Assembly: GCA_947507595.1 (NCBI GenBank)
Contig: OX382272.1
Location: 35,488,442-35,552,441, forward strand
Direction of reading: 5' to 3'
Source: Pyralis farinalis
Lineage: Eukaryota > Arthropoda > Insecta > Lepidoptera > Pyralidae
DNA length: 64,000 nt
The notes under the pieces are model-generated. The model saw only the letters and a program-made list of their open reading frames with translations. It was not told the origin of the DNA and ran no database searches. The position numbers and the translations under genes are program-made. Every line of letters begins with the position of its first letter. Within the stretch, counting starts at the first letter, position 1. Below are positions 31,750-43,900 of this stretch, in pieces.

Positions 31750-34705
31750 TACTCTAAAAACTTTACACGACATAGACAATATAGAATTAACAAGCGCCAT
31801 TAACTGCTCAATAGATGATTTTTCTAAACTTATAAGAATTAAAAATACCGACTTTACAATGCTGACACAAAATATTAGAAGTATTTACTCGAATTATGAT
31901 GATTTGCAATTAACCTTAGCTGACTTAAAAATAGGCGTTGATATTATAATTCTTACAGAATGTAGACTTACCGAAAATAAAAATATTCCCCAAATGCAAA
32001 ACTATGTGGCATATCAGACTACACATCACCTAAATAAGGCCGATGGAGTAGTGGCGTATATCAAAAATACATTAAATCCAAAAGTAAAAGAGATAAAGTT
32101 GAAACACGCTTCTTGCCTCCAAATAAATAGTACACCAAACCTGACAGTCCTTGGAATATATCGCTCCCCATCAAAAACGAACGCAGATGACTTTATCACC
32201 TCATTAAACAACCACCTTAATACAATTAAAAATAAGAAAAATATTATTATTACCGGCGATATCAATATAAATTTAATACATAAACTGAACGAAAAAGCAC
32301 ATGAACGGTCAAATAGATTAAATTATCTGAATATGCTAGCTATGCAGGGCATGCTTCCAGGCCATCTTCTGCCGACGAGAGGTCAAAGCTGTCTTGACCA
32401 TTGTATGCTAAAACTTAAACCAAATAATAAAAAACCTACGATAGCAGTAGTTGAGACAACTATTACGGATCACTTCATGATATTTCTTAGATTAACAGAT
32501 AATACTTTTATGAATCTACACAACAAAACAAAAACTTCGGTAAACTTTGATGGTGCTCTAGAAGATTTAAAATCTAGCAATCTTTTAGAGTTACTAAACG
32601 AAACTGACCCTAATGTACTCACAAACTGTCTGATAAAAATTATACAAACTTGCATAAGCAATAATACCACTACTTCGTCTATTCCAATGAAAAATAGAAT
32701 CATCAAACCATGGATGACCCCAGGGTTGCTCCGTTGTATACGTAATCGTAATAATTTGCAAAAGAAACTTAAGCAGGACCCATACGACGTAATACTACAA
32801 ATTACCTATAAGAGATATCGTAACTACTGTAACCAGATTATAAAAAAACAAAAACGAAAATATGACGAAGAACAAATAGCAAAAGCAAACAAAAACCCGA
32901 AGTTGCTGTGGGATACTATTAATAATATTACGCATAGACAGCAACCAAAAATACAAAACTCGGAGCTTATAACTTTAGGAAACACTCCTGCAGAATCAGC
33001 CGATATGGTTAACAAATATTTTTGTAGTGTGGGTCAACAACTTGCTGCTAAAATTGGAAAGGGGAATTTGGGAAAGCAAAATTTACTTCGTAAAAAATGT
33101 GACAGACCGCCTGTGAATTCTTTCGTACTCTTCCACACTGATCACAGGGAAGTTTATTCTACCTTAATGGCGATGAAATCTGATAGTGCACCTGGCTGGG
33201 ATAAAATACCAACCAGCTTTCTGAAAATGGCGCATGAACAAATTGTACCTATAGTCGTACACTTAGTAAACCTGTGTTTCGATCATGGCATTTTTCCTGT
33301 GGCTCTGAAACAAGCTCTAGTTACACCTGTACATAAGGGTGGAGATGGAGCTGACCCGTGTAATTACAGGCCCGTTTCTGTATTGACATCCATTTCAAAA
33401 TTATTAGAAAAGTTAATCAACATTCGCCTGTTAAAATATATAAATCAAAACAAAATTTTGGCAAATACACAGTTTGGCTTCAGACAGGGGCTGTCAACGG
33501 AGGATGCTATATTATCACTGTCGACAACTGTGACAGATAAAGTTGATTCGGGAAATAAATGTCTGGCTGTTTTCATTGACCTTAAGAAGGCCTTCGATAC
33601 AGTATCCATACCAATACTTCTGAAAAGACTGGAACAAATCGGAGTTAGAGGTATACCTTTTGAGCTTTTTAGTGACTATATGCGGGAACGTAGACAAAGA
33701 GTCACAGTTGGAGGGCTTCTTAGTTCAGAAGAAACCATAGCGCACGGCGTGCCTCAGGGGAGCGTCCTTGGACCGACTTTATTCCTTATCTATATAAATG
33801 GCCTTTGTAAATTAGATATTGAGGGTGGGAAAATTATCTCGTATGCCGATGATACCGCGATTGTTTTCGATGGGCCGACATGGAACTACGTAAAGGAGAT
33901 AACCGAAAAAGGCCTAACAAAAGTAGCTGCTTGGTTAGATAACAATCTCCTTACTTTGAATGCCTTAAAAACAAATTACATTTGTTTCACAATGTACGGC
34001 CGCACTCAGCCATCAGCACCATTCCAAATAAAAATCCACAAATGTACCAACCTCTTAAACCCTACATGCACATGCACTATCATAAATAAGGTACAATATA
34101 CAAAATACCTTGGCGTAATGATTGACGAAAGATTGTCATGGCACTTGCACACAGAACTGCTTATGAACAGAGTGAGGAAGCTTGTCTGGACTTTTAAAAT
34201 ACTACGACATGTAACTAATAAAAACTTGTTATTGCAAACCTATGTGTCGCTAGCCCAATCTGTACTCACGTACTGTGTTGTGATTTGGGGTGGAGCTACC
34301 AAGGTAAAGTTTTTGGAGCTGGAGAGGGCACAGCGGTCACTCATAAAAGTCATGTTCTTTAAGCCGTTTAAATTTCGCACGGAAAGTCTTTATGAATTAG
34401 CTAGCCTCTTGTCAGTTCGCAAGCTGTACGTACTTCATCTTGCTATGAGAACTCACAAAACTATTTCTTACGACCCTAAGAAACAACAAATGAGAAGAAA
34501 GACTAAAGTAGCTCCCACTCACATAGTGAAATCTACCTATGCAAAAAGACAATACTTAAGTCAATCAGCTAACGTTTACAACTTATTAAATAAAGAGCTA
34601 AATATACACCATTTGCCACTTCGACATTGCAAAAAACTGATAACGAATTGGCTGAAAACAAAAAGCTATGAAGATGTCGAACATATAATAAATAAAACAA
34701 GTTAA
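31742..34705 (+). CDS. LINE ORF2: APE endonuclease plus reverse transcriptase
   Basis: 987 residues from the ATG at 31742 (a GTG at 31733 is in frame but not needed). The N-terminal APE-type endonuclease has LTQNIRSI, ILTECRL, GIYRSP, ITGDININ, CLDHCM and ITDHFM, covering the usual Asn, Glu, Arg/Tyr, Asp/Asn, Asp and Asp-His positions. RT follows: GGDGADPCNYRPVSVL, QFGFRQGLSTEDAI, VFIDLKKAFDTVS (about residue 610), GVPQGSVLGPTLFLIYING and ISYADDTAIVF (about residue 700). A thumb and C-terminal domain complete it. No RNase H is apparent. Clade is CR1/jockey group, exact name uncertain. It would nick target DNA and copy its own RNA in the nucleus. Confidence 0.92.
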   Translation: MDNTLKTLHDIDNIELTSAINCSIDDFSKLIRIKNTDFTMLTQNIRSIYSNYDDLQLTLADLKIGVDIIILTECRLTENKNIPQMQNYVAYQTTHHLNKADGVVAYIKNTLNPKVKEIKLKHASCLQINSTPNLTVLGIYRSPSKTNADDFITSLNNHLNTIKNKKNIIITGDININLIHKLNEKAHERSNRLNYLNMLAMQGMLPGHLLPTRGQSCLDHCMLKLKPNNKKPTIAVVETTITDHFMIFLRLTDNTFMNLHNKTKTSVNFDGALEDLKSSNLLELLNETDPNVLTNCLIKIIQTCISNNTTTSSIPMKNRIIKPWMTPGLLRCIRNRNNLQKKLKQDPYDVILQITYKRYRNYCNQIIKKQKRKYDEEQIAKANKNPKLLWDTINNITHRQQPKIQNSELITLGNTPAESADMVNKYFCSVGQQLAAKIGKGNLGKQNLLRKKCDRPPVNSFVLFHTDHREVYSTLMAMKSDSAPGWDKIPTSFLKMAHEQIVPIVVHLVNLCFDHGIFPVALKQALVTPVHKGGDGADPCNYRPVSVLTSISKLLEKLINIRLLKYINQNKILANTQFGFRQGLSTEDAILSLSTTVTDKVDSGNKCLAVFIDLKKAFDTVSIPILLKRLEQIGVRGIPFELFSDYMRERRQRVTVGGLLSSEETIAHGVPQGSVLGPTLFLIYINGLCKLDIEGGKIISYADDTAIVFDGPTWNYVKEITEKGLTKVAAWLDNNLLTLNALKTNYICFTMYGRTQPSAPFQIKIHKCTNLLNPTCTCTIINKVQYTKYLGVMIDERLSWHLHTELLMNRVRKLVWTFKILRHVTNKNLLLQTYVSLAQSVLTYCVVIWGGATKVKFLELERAQRSLIKVMFFKPFKFRTESLYELASLLSVRKLYVLHLAMRTHKTISYDPKKQQMRRKTKVAPTHIVKSTYAKRQYLSQSANVYNLLNKELNIHHLPLRHCKKLITNWLKTKSYEDVEHIINKTS

Positions 34706-34762
34706 ATAAAATTAAATAATTATAGTAATAGAATACTCACGAATGCATACGCAAATAAACAT

Positions 34763-34763
34763 A

Positions 34764-34802
<39 letters not shown>

Positions 34803-34850
34803 ACACACAACACACACACACAACACACACGAACACACAAACACAACACA
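34763..34850. repeat. (CA)n microsatellite
   Basis: A near-pure CA run to about 34800, then interrupted CA/ACAC repeats to about 34850, just after the LINE. Confidence 0.95.
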
Positions 34851-36194
34851 CCCACCGTTGATCGTGGATTGAAACAAGTGTTATTGTAAAGTGTATATTT
34901 ATTGCAATACAGTGAAACTTATGCTATATAATTAATGTTATAAGAGAGCGGTGGGACCTATCACAAGCAATTTAGCTTACAAGGGACCACCAAAGTAATA
35001 ATGTAATTAGATATAAGTTATTGAATAAAGCTAGTATCTTTAGTTGATAGTTTAGAAATGATATGAGAGATATAATTCTGCCAACAAACTGTTCGACAGT
35101 TTGACAGATTACATAAATATTGTAATTAAATTTATCCGTTGGTGTTAAATAATTAAATTGTATGAATACGTGCATAAAACGGAAAACACGAATTTAGTGG
35201 TACACGCCAGGACTTGGGCCGGTCGCGGTGACCAGGCGGTCCACAGACAGCCTCCTTGTCTACCGGGCTACCACTGCACAAACAGGCGCTTCATGAGGTG
35301 CTGGAATAGCTCGTCCAAAATATCAGTGACATAGACTACACTAGATTTACTTACAAATTCACTTCAGGATATTTATCAACGAAATGTTTTCCGGCGTTGC
35401 AAATAAAACTATTCAACTAAAAAGACTTCGAAAGTAAGAAAAAACTGAGGAAATTAAATAATTGTTGGATATTCTAAATAATATTTAATTCCTAACCCGC
35501 AAACTAAGATGAAGATGTAGATCGTTTGACTCGGGAAAAAGTGTTCAATTCAGTTCTCGAATATACCATCATGTACAGCGGTGTCGCTCGCTCACATATC
35601 TCGAGAACAATCGTTACCATTGTTGCGTTTTTAACAATACTGTTAAACATATTTAAGTAATATAAATAATGTGAGATCGAGCGAGCTTCCATCGATTTGC
35701 TATAAATAACAATCAAAGTGCGCACAACGCGGGCAATCGCTCACATTTGCTGGCGTCGTGAACTTTGTGACAAACGCCGGCAACATTCTCCACGGCTTCT
35801 CGGCGACAGACGAGCACACGAAGGGAAGAGATGTTCTTGCGCGGTATTATATTACGTACACAACTCTATTGGAAATTAGGCCGAGACTCGTCTTTAATAA
35901 CATCTTAAATAAATTAAAAGTAAAAAACCTTTTTAAAAACAAGCTTTTATTTAAATGCTCTAAAAAGAAAAAAAAAAAGTTTTCTAATAAAAAATTTAAT
36001 GTTAAATTATAACGTCATTTCAAATTTGACACAATTTATATGATATAAAAGCTTTCAAGTGTTGTTGAATTCTTTTAAATGGCTTATAATGAAATTAATG
36101 TGTAAAAGGTAGGCGCTAATAGTAGATTCTTTCTTGATGACATTTCGTAAATTGTATGGATTTACATTGAAATTTGAACTTATTATTTAATGGT
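34851..36194. other. No gene seen
   Basis: AT-rich; an A-rich low-complexity stretch at 35965-36000. Nothing else recognised. Confidence 0.4.
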
Positions 36195-36420
36195 CTAGTC
36201 AGTTTATTGATAATCTAGGGCAAGTTTGAATTAGGTGTTCAATTGTTTGTGTGGCTGCATCATCACAGGGACATAAATCATCGTCGGTAATTTTGAAGCG
36301 GTAAAGGTTTTGTTTGTGGTATCCGTGGTTACTAAGAATTTGGGTTATTACAAAACGGTGTTGAATGGCGTTAACAAAGTCTGTTAGATTTTGATAGTTC
36401 GGTAAAAGTGTAGGCATTTT
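36195..36420 (-). mobile_element. LINE C-terminal fragment (I/R1-type)
   Basis: The minus frame encodes QHRFVITQILSNHGYHKQNL, YRFKITDDDLCPC and TIEHLIQTCPRL, a region with a CPC...H...C zinc motif. Only the last 72 or so codons remain. Confidence 0.7.
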
Positions 36421-36424
36421 TCTG

Positions 36425-36695
36425 GATCTTCATATGGAGTCCTTGCGGCTGTCTCTGATACCTTCCGATATAGTTTGACACAGCTTATTGGTATTGGAAG
36501 GCGTAAGCGTGCATGTCGTTACCCCAGAATGGGGAGAAGGCGGACCTAGACACAACAGAGCAGAATAAATAATTTGTAGGGAGTGAAGAATTGCCCGCGG
36601 CACGAAGAGAGCCTTAGAGCAGCATGTGCCGTGCGCATCTCCTGCTATTCGGCTCAAATGATCGAGAGGGAGGTGGATCCATGGGAGGTGGTGGG
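36425..36695 (-). repeat. Dispersed repeat shared with 23846-24190
   Basis: Its reverse complement matches the 23.9-24.1 kb repeat (CTCCCTACAAATTATTTATT, CATTCTGGGG). Class unknown. Confidence 0.55.
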
Positions 36696-36699
36696 TTCT

Positions 36700-36866
36700 A
36701 TTTGGTCTGGGTATTTTTCTGGGGAAGTACCTCTATCTCACAGAAAACCACAGCTGAATAATAACTCCCTAGAGGGGTTTTGTGTGTGAGTGAGGTCACC
36801 AGTAGGCTCTTAAGAAGTTGCTGTGATAGCAACAGAACTGGTATCGCGCAAATGATACTTTTTTAC
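36700..36866 (+). mobile_element. tRNA-derived SINE, central to 3' part
   Basis: CTGGGGAAGTACCTCTATCT to TATCGCGCAAATGATACTT. It is directly followed by a minus-strand copy, making an inverted SINE pair. Confidence 0.75.
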
Positions 36867-36867
36867 A

Positions 36868-37240
36868 ACCTCGGGAGGCATACAAGCATACAGCTCACCT
36901 GATGTAAAGCGGTTACCATAGCCTATTTAACGCTTGTAGTATCACTCGTGCGATGCCTCCTTTTCTGAACGCCTTAGGAGCTCACTGGTGACCTCACTCA
37001 CACGCAGGAACACACAACCCACAAGGAGTTGTTATTTTGCTGCAGTTTTCTGTGAGTGGAGACTTCCCCAGACGGGCTGCTTTGATGCGCCTACATTTCT
37101 TAAAAATACCCAGCCTAAGACAAACAAACATGTTCATGCACACAAATGTTTGTCCTGAATGGGAATCGAACCCACGAGCGTTGGTGTCAAAGTAACGTAA
37201 CAACGCGTTTCGTCACTGCGCGACTGAGCTCGTCAAAACT
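36868..37240 (-). mobile_element. tRNA-derived SINE, near full-length
   Basis: The minus strand starts with GACGAGCTCAGTCGCGCAG (box A) near 37236, has box B GGTTCGATTCC at 37162-37172, and runs through the whole body to GTATGCTTGTATGCCTCCCG near 36880. Confidence 0.88.
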
Positions 37241-37249
37241 TATTGTATT

Positions 37250-37332
37250 TCAACCGTTAATAGGCTACGGCAGCCGCTTTACATCACGCGAGCCGTGTGC
37301 TTGTATGTCTCGCGGCGTTGTAATAAAAAAAG
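37250..37332 (+). mobile_element. tRNA-derived SINE, 3' tail only
   Basis: GGCTACGGCAGCCGCTTTAC through GTGTGCTTGTATGTCTC and an A-rich end. Confidence 0.68.
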
Positions 37333-38764
37333 CTTTCATAATGGCCGTTCAATTGTTGCAGAGGTTGAAAACGCGCAAAAAAAGCAAACCCCTGCAACTG
37401 TTTGTGATAGTAAAATTACTTTTTATACCATTTTCATTTCTAGTAACATTTGTTGTTACAAACTCTCATCTTTTTATGTACCTACGTAATATTACGGTCA
37501 ATGCCTTAACAAAAGATCAAATGTATTAAATAAACCAGTTTCGAGATTAACTCTCAAACTTTCATGAACATGAAATTTAGTTACAAATAAAAATTCAATC
37601 TAACCAAAGGGCCGCTATAAAATGTTCGTGCAAAAAATGAATACCATAACAAACTTGATTGCGAGGAGTTAGTAAACTTTATCAAAGAAGGGTCTGTGAG
37701 GCGATCAACATGTGTGATTGATCGAAAAATTACATGTTCACGATCGGAATCGTAGGCAACACTAGGTGTTCGCCGCGACTCCGTCCGAGTGGGGTTCGGT
37801 GTTCAGGTTACAGGACAATAAACAAAAAATGTGTACTCTGTGCAAGAAGGGTTATTATAGAATCGACGAATATCTAACTGACAGAGATGTTTGGAAATGA
37901 TTCAGCACATGTATTAATATATCTTTAATTGTACCACTTGATTTCACTATATGTACACTCACATATATTTATTGTAATATATATTAACGATGAAAAAAGA
38001 CCCATATTGGTAAGTTTCTTTTGGCATTTCTTCTTCGTCAATGGTCATTTCTGGTAGATTAAAAAAGAGAGATTAAAAGTAAAAAAAAACGATTAAGATA
38101 CAATATGATTTAATTTAAAGAATGTAATATGCGTCTAGGTAAGGGCCTAATAGCAAATAAATAATTTTAATCTTTTATCTTATTTGTGAGATAATTTTAG
38201 GAATCAGCAGTTTCATATACTTTACATCTAAACTAACAAACTTCACCTCTAAGTACATTCAACTAGAGATTTTAGTTTTCTTTTCTCTAGCGTTACCTCG
38301 TTTACTAATCCATTAGGCCTGGTGCGGGCTGCTACGTAAGCCGTCCAGCAACCTCCATAGCCCAGAGAGAGCACCAGATATTTCAGTCATTAGGTCACAC
38401 GTCTCGACGTTCCTAATCTCTCGCCAGAAACCTCTGAGCTTGGCGGTCAGTCACAAAAAATAATCCATTATTTTCTCTCCCGAACCGCTGCAATAATTGA
38501 ACAAAACAAATCCCTGATTGAATGTTTCAAAACTTTATCTCACGTCACTTGTACACACTGAAAGGAACACTAGTACCTACTTTACAATGATGTAGAGTCG
38601 CGTCTGTCTGTTCAGCTGTCATTTGTATTGTATAGATATTGTACATACATGTAACAAATATATTTTTTTCACGTCGGGTTTGTCTTAAGTAAGTAAATGG
38701 AAGCCAAATTTCAATAAATGATGAACACGTTGTAAACGGAACAACTGGAATTTCAAAAGAAACC
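37333..38764. other. No gene seen
   Basis: AT-rich with no coding or repeat signature that I can name. Confidence 0.4.
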
Positions 38765-39040
38765 CCCTACATGCCTTTGTTTAATTAAAAGTGTATGTAT
38801 GGATAACCTGCATTCTAGGTCTAGGTCCCTTGCGGAGTAGGCACACACACGAGGCGCGATTCTTATGTACCTCGCTTCTTTAACATTTGTAGCTCTTTTC
38901 ATGCATGGTCTCCGGTTTCTTGCGTTCTTGACATATTTGACCTTCTGAGAAAATACGATAAATTTGGCCGTGGTAGTCAGTGGCCAAATTTTTCGGCCTT
39001 CCTCGGCTCCCACATCCTTCCACTTTCTCATTGAATATTT
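38765..39040 (-). mobile_element. LINE C-terminal tail (RTE-like)
   Basis: The minus frame includes KNARNRRPCMKRATNVKEAR and VCAYSARDL, the same tail as at 15290-15412. Confidence 0.7.
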
Positions 39041-39539
39041 ACTTTGTTGTTAATTACGAGTAAAACGGTACATTACATTATACAATAGATTGTAACTACA
39101 ACCAATAAACTATAAAATGATCGCAGCGGAAGCTCGTGTCCCGAGCGGCGCGCCCTAGGTGTGTGCCCGCCCGCCCCGGCGCGTGCCACGCCCGCCCCAG
39201 TCGCGTGCTCCGCCAACCTTCTGACGCCTCGCTGTCGCCTTAAAACGCTGCGAACAATGTAACCCGAATACGGTCATGTGCACTAACTATTTTATACTGG
39301 TTCCTGCCCCTGTCTCCGCCTGCGGAATGTTCGGCTGTTCAAGTTTAATATAACAATTGTAAATATTTTGTGATGAAATGTAATACAGAACGTGCTGTAT
39401 TTGTATGACAAACTTCATATAAATTTATGTTTTAGCGTGACAAAGTAAACATTTATTGTATTAGGTTTGCTTCATGTAACATTACATTACAAAATATAAA
39501 CATACATATACGCTTGATAGCCAGCAACGGTCCTTATAG
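39041..39539. other. No gene seen; GC-rich patch at 39125-39245
   Basis: The patch (CCGCCCGCCCCGGCGCGTG) has no recognised coding sequence. Confidence 0.3.
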
Positions 39540-39972
39540 ACGAGCCCAGTGGCGCAGTGGTTAACATTCACACCTACGCTCGTGGGTTCGATTCCCACAC
39601 AGAACAAACATTTGTGTACATGTGACATGTCTGTTTGTCTTGGTCTCAGTGTTTTTAAGAGAGGCGCATTAAAGCAGCCCATCTGGGGAAGTACCTCCAC
39701 CTCACAGAAAACCGCAGCCAAATAACAACAACAACTCCCTAGAGGGTTGTTATGTTCCGACGTTTAATCTCTCATTACCCGCGGACCGCTTTTCCGTCAA
39801 GAATTGTATGGGAAAACGTACATAACGGGGTCTGCCGGTAAGCTCCTAGGAGTCGATTTATTAGTCGCAGAGGTGACATCGCGCACGTGATACTTAATGT
39901 ATTGCGAGCGAGACTACGGTAACCGCTTCATATTAGCCATTGAGCCGTATACTTGTATGCCTCCCGACTTAA
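39540..39972 (+). mobile_element. tRNA-derived SINE, full-length reference copy
   Basis: The tRNA-like head has box A TGGCGCAGTGG (39550-39560) and box B GGTTCGATTCC (39585-39595), the internal polymerase III promoter. The body follows (ACAAACATTTGTG, GGGGAAGTACCTCCACC, AACTCCCTAGAGGGTTGTTA) and the 3' end CCGTATACTTGTATGCCTCC. About 65 bp near 39760-39825 is absent from the other copies. The last 55 or so bases resemble the jockey-type LINE 3' end, which suggests that this SINE borrows that LINE's machinery. Confidence 0.88.
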
Positions 39973-40721
39973 CTGCGAATTGGCGCTGGTCAGTATTTTG
40001 AAACCGCTATGAACCCTGGCACAGCTTAACTACTTTTTTTTTTCGCAATAAATAAGGCCATCCATGGACAGGCCGTGGTCGCCGATGCTTAATCTACGCG
40101 TCCAAGTAGACTGATACGCACCACGTCACCGAGGACCCTGAGCTCCACCTGGCAGCACGCGGTCTTTATCGTACCATCTCCTCGATGTATTGATTCCTGT
40201 TTGTCGCTAGCTCCAGCCGACTTACTGTTATATGTAACTACAAACCATAACAATGGTTCTGCTGTACTAAAGTCAGTTCCTTAATTTACATGTTTATGTC
40301 ACAAAATAATTAATTATCTCGACAAATACGAAATAAAACATGACTTCGAAATAAAACGTTTCTATTATGACTATTTATTTAAAAAGAGAGACATATTTTT
40401 AATATTCCAACATTGGAGGTCTTCGTCATAAATGGAGAGACAGTTCCAAGACGTCTCTCGGTGCACACTCACGACAAGTGAGTGTCAACCGCTTCTAATG
40501 TTTACCAAGTGACCAACTGTTTCATGTACAGAATTTGTTATGAAAGGTATCAACATAACCAGCGATATGGTATGAACATAGAGCAGCGATGGAGCTGACA
40601 GTCTGCGGCAGCCAGTAGGTATCTACGGTGAGATCATGAAAGGTATGAACAATCAACAGCCGTAGTGCTGGCAGGTCTATGGATGGTAACTGTTTTCATG
40701 ACCACTTCGATGTACGAAAAA
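39973..40721. other. 3' flank of the host gene; no other gene seen
   Basis: On the minus strand an AATAAA (plus 40374-40379) lies 343 nt after the stop codon of the host gene and could be its polyadenylation signal. A GC-richer stretch at 40055-40200 is unidentified. Confidence 0.35.
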
Positions 40722-40923
40722 TCAGCAGCGGTATTGCTCATAGTCTGCTGGCAGCAGATGCGTGTCGTCGGTGTGGTCATGGGGCGGGCGGTGGCAGCAG
40801 AAGTCCAGCGTGGGCTGCGCGCGGCACATTGCGGTGCTACGGCACCAGGGCAGCGCGCCGCGCGACGCCGCCCCACACGGTGCGAAGACGCTGACGCAGC
40901 CTTCTGCTGGACCTTCGCAGAAT
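40722..40923 (-). CDS. Host ASH-domain gene, terminal coding exon i
   Basis: 202 bp. Acceptor TATGTTGTAG. Encodes a Cys-rich C-terminus (FCEGPAEGCVSVFAPCG, CRSTAMCRAQPTLDFCCH, DYEQYRC) ending in TGA at 40722-40724. Confidence 0.8.
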
Positions 40924-43900
40924 CTACAACATAATTCATCTCTTATTTTACGTCTCTTACAGTAGCAAAACAACAACTATTTACAACCTTTTACAAATCA
41001 AACTTCTAAGCAATGCAATCAAAAATTACGGCTATTTATGCCTCCTTTTTGAACTTATTTTGACACTCATAAGTGAATCAAAATCTATGGTACTTTCCAT
41101 TGACAAGGAATCATGAAATTTGGGCAAGCACAGATGTCACACAAGTAAAGGAAAAAAATCCGAAAGTGAAAAAACAAAAAAATATATTTTTATTGCGAAA
41201 ATAATTTTCGAAAATATTTTTTTACGGAACCCTCAGTGCGCGAGTCGGATTGCACTTGATGGTTTTTTTACTATAGCGGGACTCAGCGGTTGATGTTACA
41301 TTAAAGTGTCGTTTCGGCCATGGTCACACTTCATAGGAGACCGTTTTTCGTTGTGTTGCTTCAGGTACTTGACTTGAACAACGACTTTCGGAAAACCTAT
41401 GTGAGACGTACTTGGCAGTGTACTGCACGTAGATTCGTTCGCTGACTCCGGACGCCAGCGACAGCCTTTGCGGCCACAGCTGGAACCCATCGGATCCCGA
41501 CCATTGCACTACCAGCTCTATGGTCTGGTCTCCTGTGGACACGTTACACTGTTGATTACTGGCTCGGTAGCTGATTTGTATAAAATAGCATTGAATACTG
41601 TTTTCATATATATGTTTAACAATCCATCTATCTATATCTGCGAGGTAGACAACGGAGCGCCCCACGCCTTGGTCATTACACACCTTACTCGCTTCCTCAA
41701 CATTTATAGCCCTTCTTATGCTTCTAGGTCTCCTGACAACACACGTGTTTGCTCGTGGTTGGTGAGTCGTCAGCATCTGCATCCTGCTTAACTCGCGTGT
41801 ATACCTTCTACCATGAAAACTACTGTATTGACGCTCATTGCACAAAATAAGTAATTGCACATTTCCATTACTGCACTGGACGGTCTCACATTTAAAGTAA
41901 CGGTAGGTTTTGTGACAACGGTCACACGAAGCATTCGACTCGACAGTCTACCAATAACTAGATATTCTTCACTATTCGATGGCAAAATGTTTATTATCAT
42001 ATTAATATAATATGTGTAAGAAGCTCCATGGCATCGTTCTGCGTGTCAATTTATTCGGACACGCCAGTTAAGAAACTTCGACCACAACATATGTACGGAC
42101 GGGTTTATCTATCTCGAGTCTCTCGGTTGTCGGAGGGCACGTTAAGTCGTCCGTCTCGGTTGTCGTCAATAGATGACAGTTAAGATAAGCTAAGCCAGTG
42201 GCCTTCGAGCAGTTTGATAATACAGTACTCCCGCAATCCACAGTTAAGCACCGTGCCGGAATACGCACTAAATCCGCCTTGGATTCAAGGGAAATCATGT
42301 CTCAGCAGTGCAATGAGTATGGGGCGAAGTGATAGATAAATATTGGTGCAAGTATATTTAACACCGTCACAAGCCCAGTGTGTCAGTGAAGACTTTAGTA
42401 AATGTAATGTGAATGGTATAATTACGTGAACAAACTAACGGCTGGTGTGGCTGACAGTGAAGTACGATTTGGTGCAGTCGCCGTGCGTGAGGACGCCGAA
42501 GTCGACAAGCGCCGGCTCCAGACGCAGCGCCGGGACCTCTACCTCGAGCACCAGCCGCACCGTCTGCACCGACAAGGTTTCGTCGAGGAGAATGTTTCAA
42601 CGATGGGTACATTATAATTCCCTCAGGGGCGCGTAAAGCGAATGTTACCAATTGTGTCGCAATATACGATCGCACCGCGCCGGGTCGCGCCTGCTTTTGA
42701 TGACAAATATGAATTTTACAAACCCCGACCGGCGTCGCCGCCGGCGCCGCGTTAACGTTCTGGTGACTTTAGTCAACCAAACATGGACGGTAGGAGATTG
42801 TTCAAAGTCAAAGTCAAAATCTTTTTATTCCGTAAAAATGGCTACATTTGTTTGGAATCGTCACAATTTTTTTCCCTACCGTGCAGTTCATGACTAGGTG
42901 AGCACTGATAAAAATACTGCCAAAAAAACTCAGGCATCCCTCTTTTGGTATCCAAACAAATTTACATAATTTATTAATTACATTATAATTGGATCGACTC
43001 AATCCCAGGCATTTTTATCATTAATATAGTCAGATACTTTATAATATGCCCTGCTACACAATTTGGCTTTAATAGTAGTTTTAAATTTGTTTATTGACAA
43101 TTCTCTTTTGCTGGGATGTTTGTTATAGAACCGTATACATTGCCCCATAAAAGAATTACTTATTTTGTGGAGACGGCTTGGATGTAACACAAGATTATGC
43201 TTATATCTAGTATTTATGTTATGAGTATCACTCTTTTTACAAAATGAGTCTATGTTTTTATGGACATACAAAACATTTTCATGCGATGCGACTGTTAGAA
43301 TATTTATTTCTTTGAATTTTTCTCTAAGGCTCCCCCGGGGACCAAGTTAGTAGATAGCTCTGTTGATTGACAACATTGTTCTACGATGTGAGGGTACTTA
43401 GCCAGTAACGATTATCATTTTGTACAGATTTGTTATACCACTAAGATGCAAAAAGCATATGACTTGCCTGATGGTGCCAATTACCTATTTAGACATTTGT
43501 AATACCTTGAATTGTGTGTGGGTGTGTGATCGATTTGATTATGAAGGATAACTGACTTGTAAATACTCTTATGGACACAAAAGCCTACTTACCACCGCCC
43601 TTGCAACGGACTGTCTGATGGTAAATCGGTTTGTCAGTTTTTGCTAATACACAGAGCCTGCACTCTGCGCGGGCAGCGGGGACCGCGACATAACAAAGTT
43701 ACGTGACACGCGAGCTACATTGTTAACTACAAAATGTTGGTATGTCACAGATCATTATATCCATATTTCTTGTACGAGTCCGGTGGTAGAGAAGCATACG
43801 TGACCGCTAGTGATACGAGAGGCCGTCACCACGTTACTAATCCCTCTAGTAGCGCAGCCTAGCTAGCTTCTTACGCTTTTACTTTTGAATTGACTGCAGA

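Larger units (their letters stand above)
30290..34762 (+). mobile_element. Two-ORF LINE (CR1/jockey group), apparently coding-intact
   Basis: Contains ORF1 (30394-31284), a 457-nt spacer and ORF2 (31742-34705), all without stops or frameshifts. The outer limits are estimates: I found no target-site duplication. The 3' side passes into a (CA)n run from 34763. An element with both ORFs open and all catalytic residues present is the youngest-looking LINE in the window. Confidence 0.8.

Noticed and set aside
39540..39612. tRNA gene
   Set aside because: Boxes A and B are present, but there is no cloverleaf and the sequence continues into a shared SINE body.
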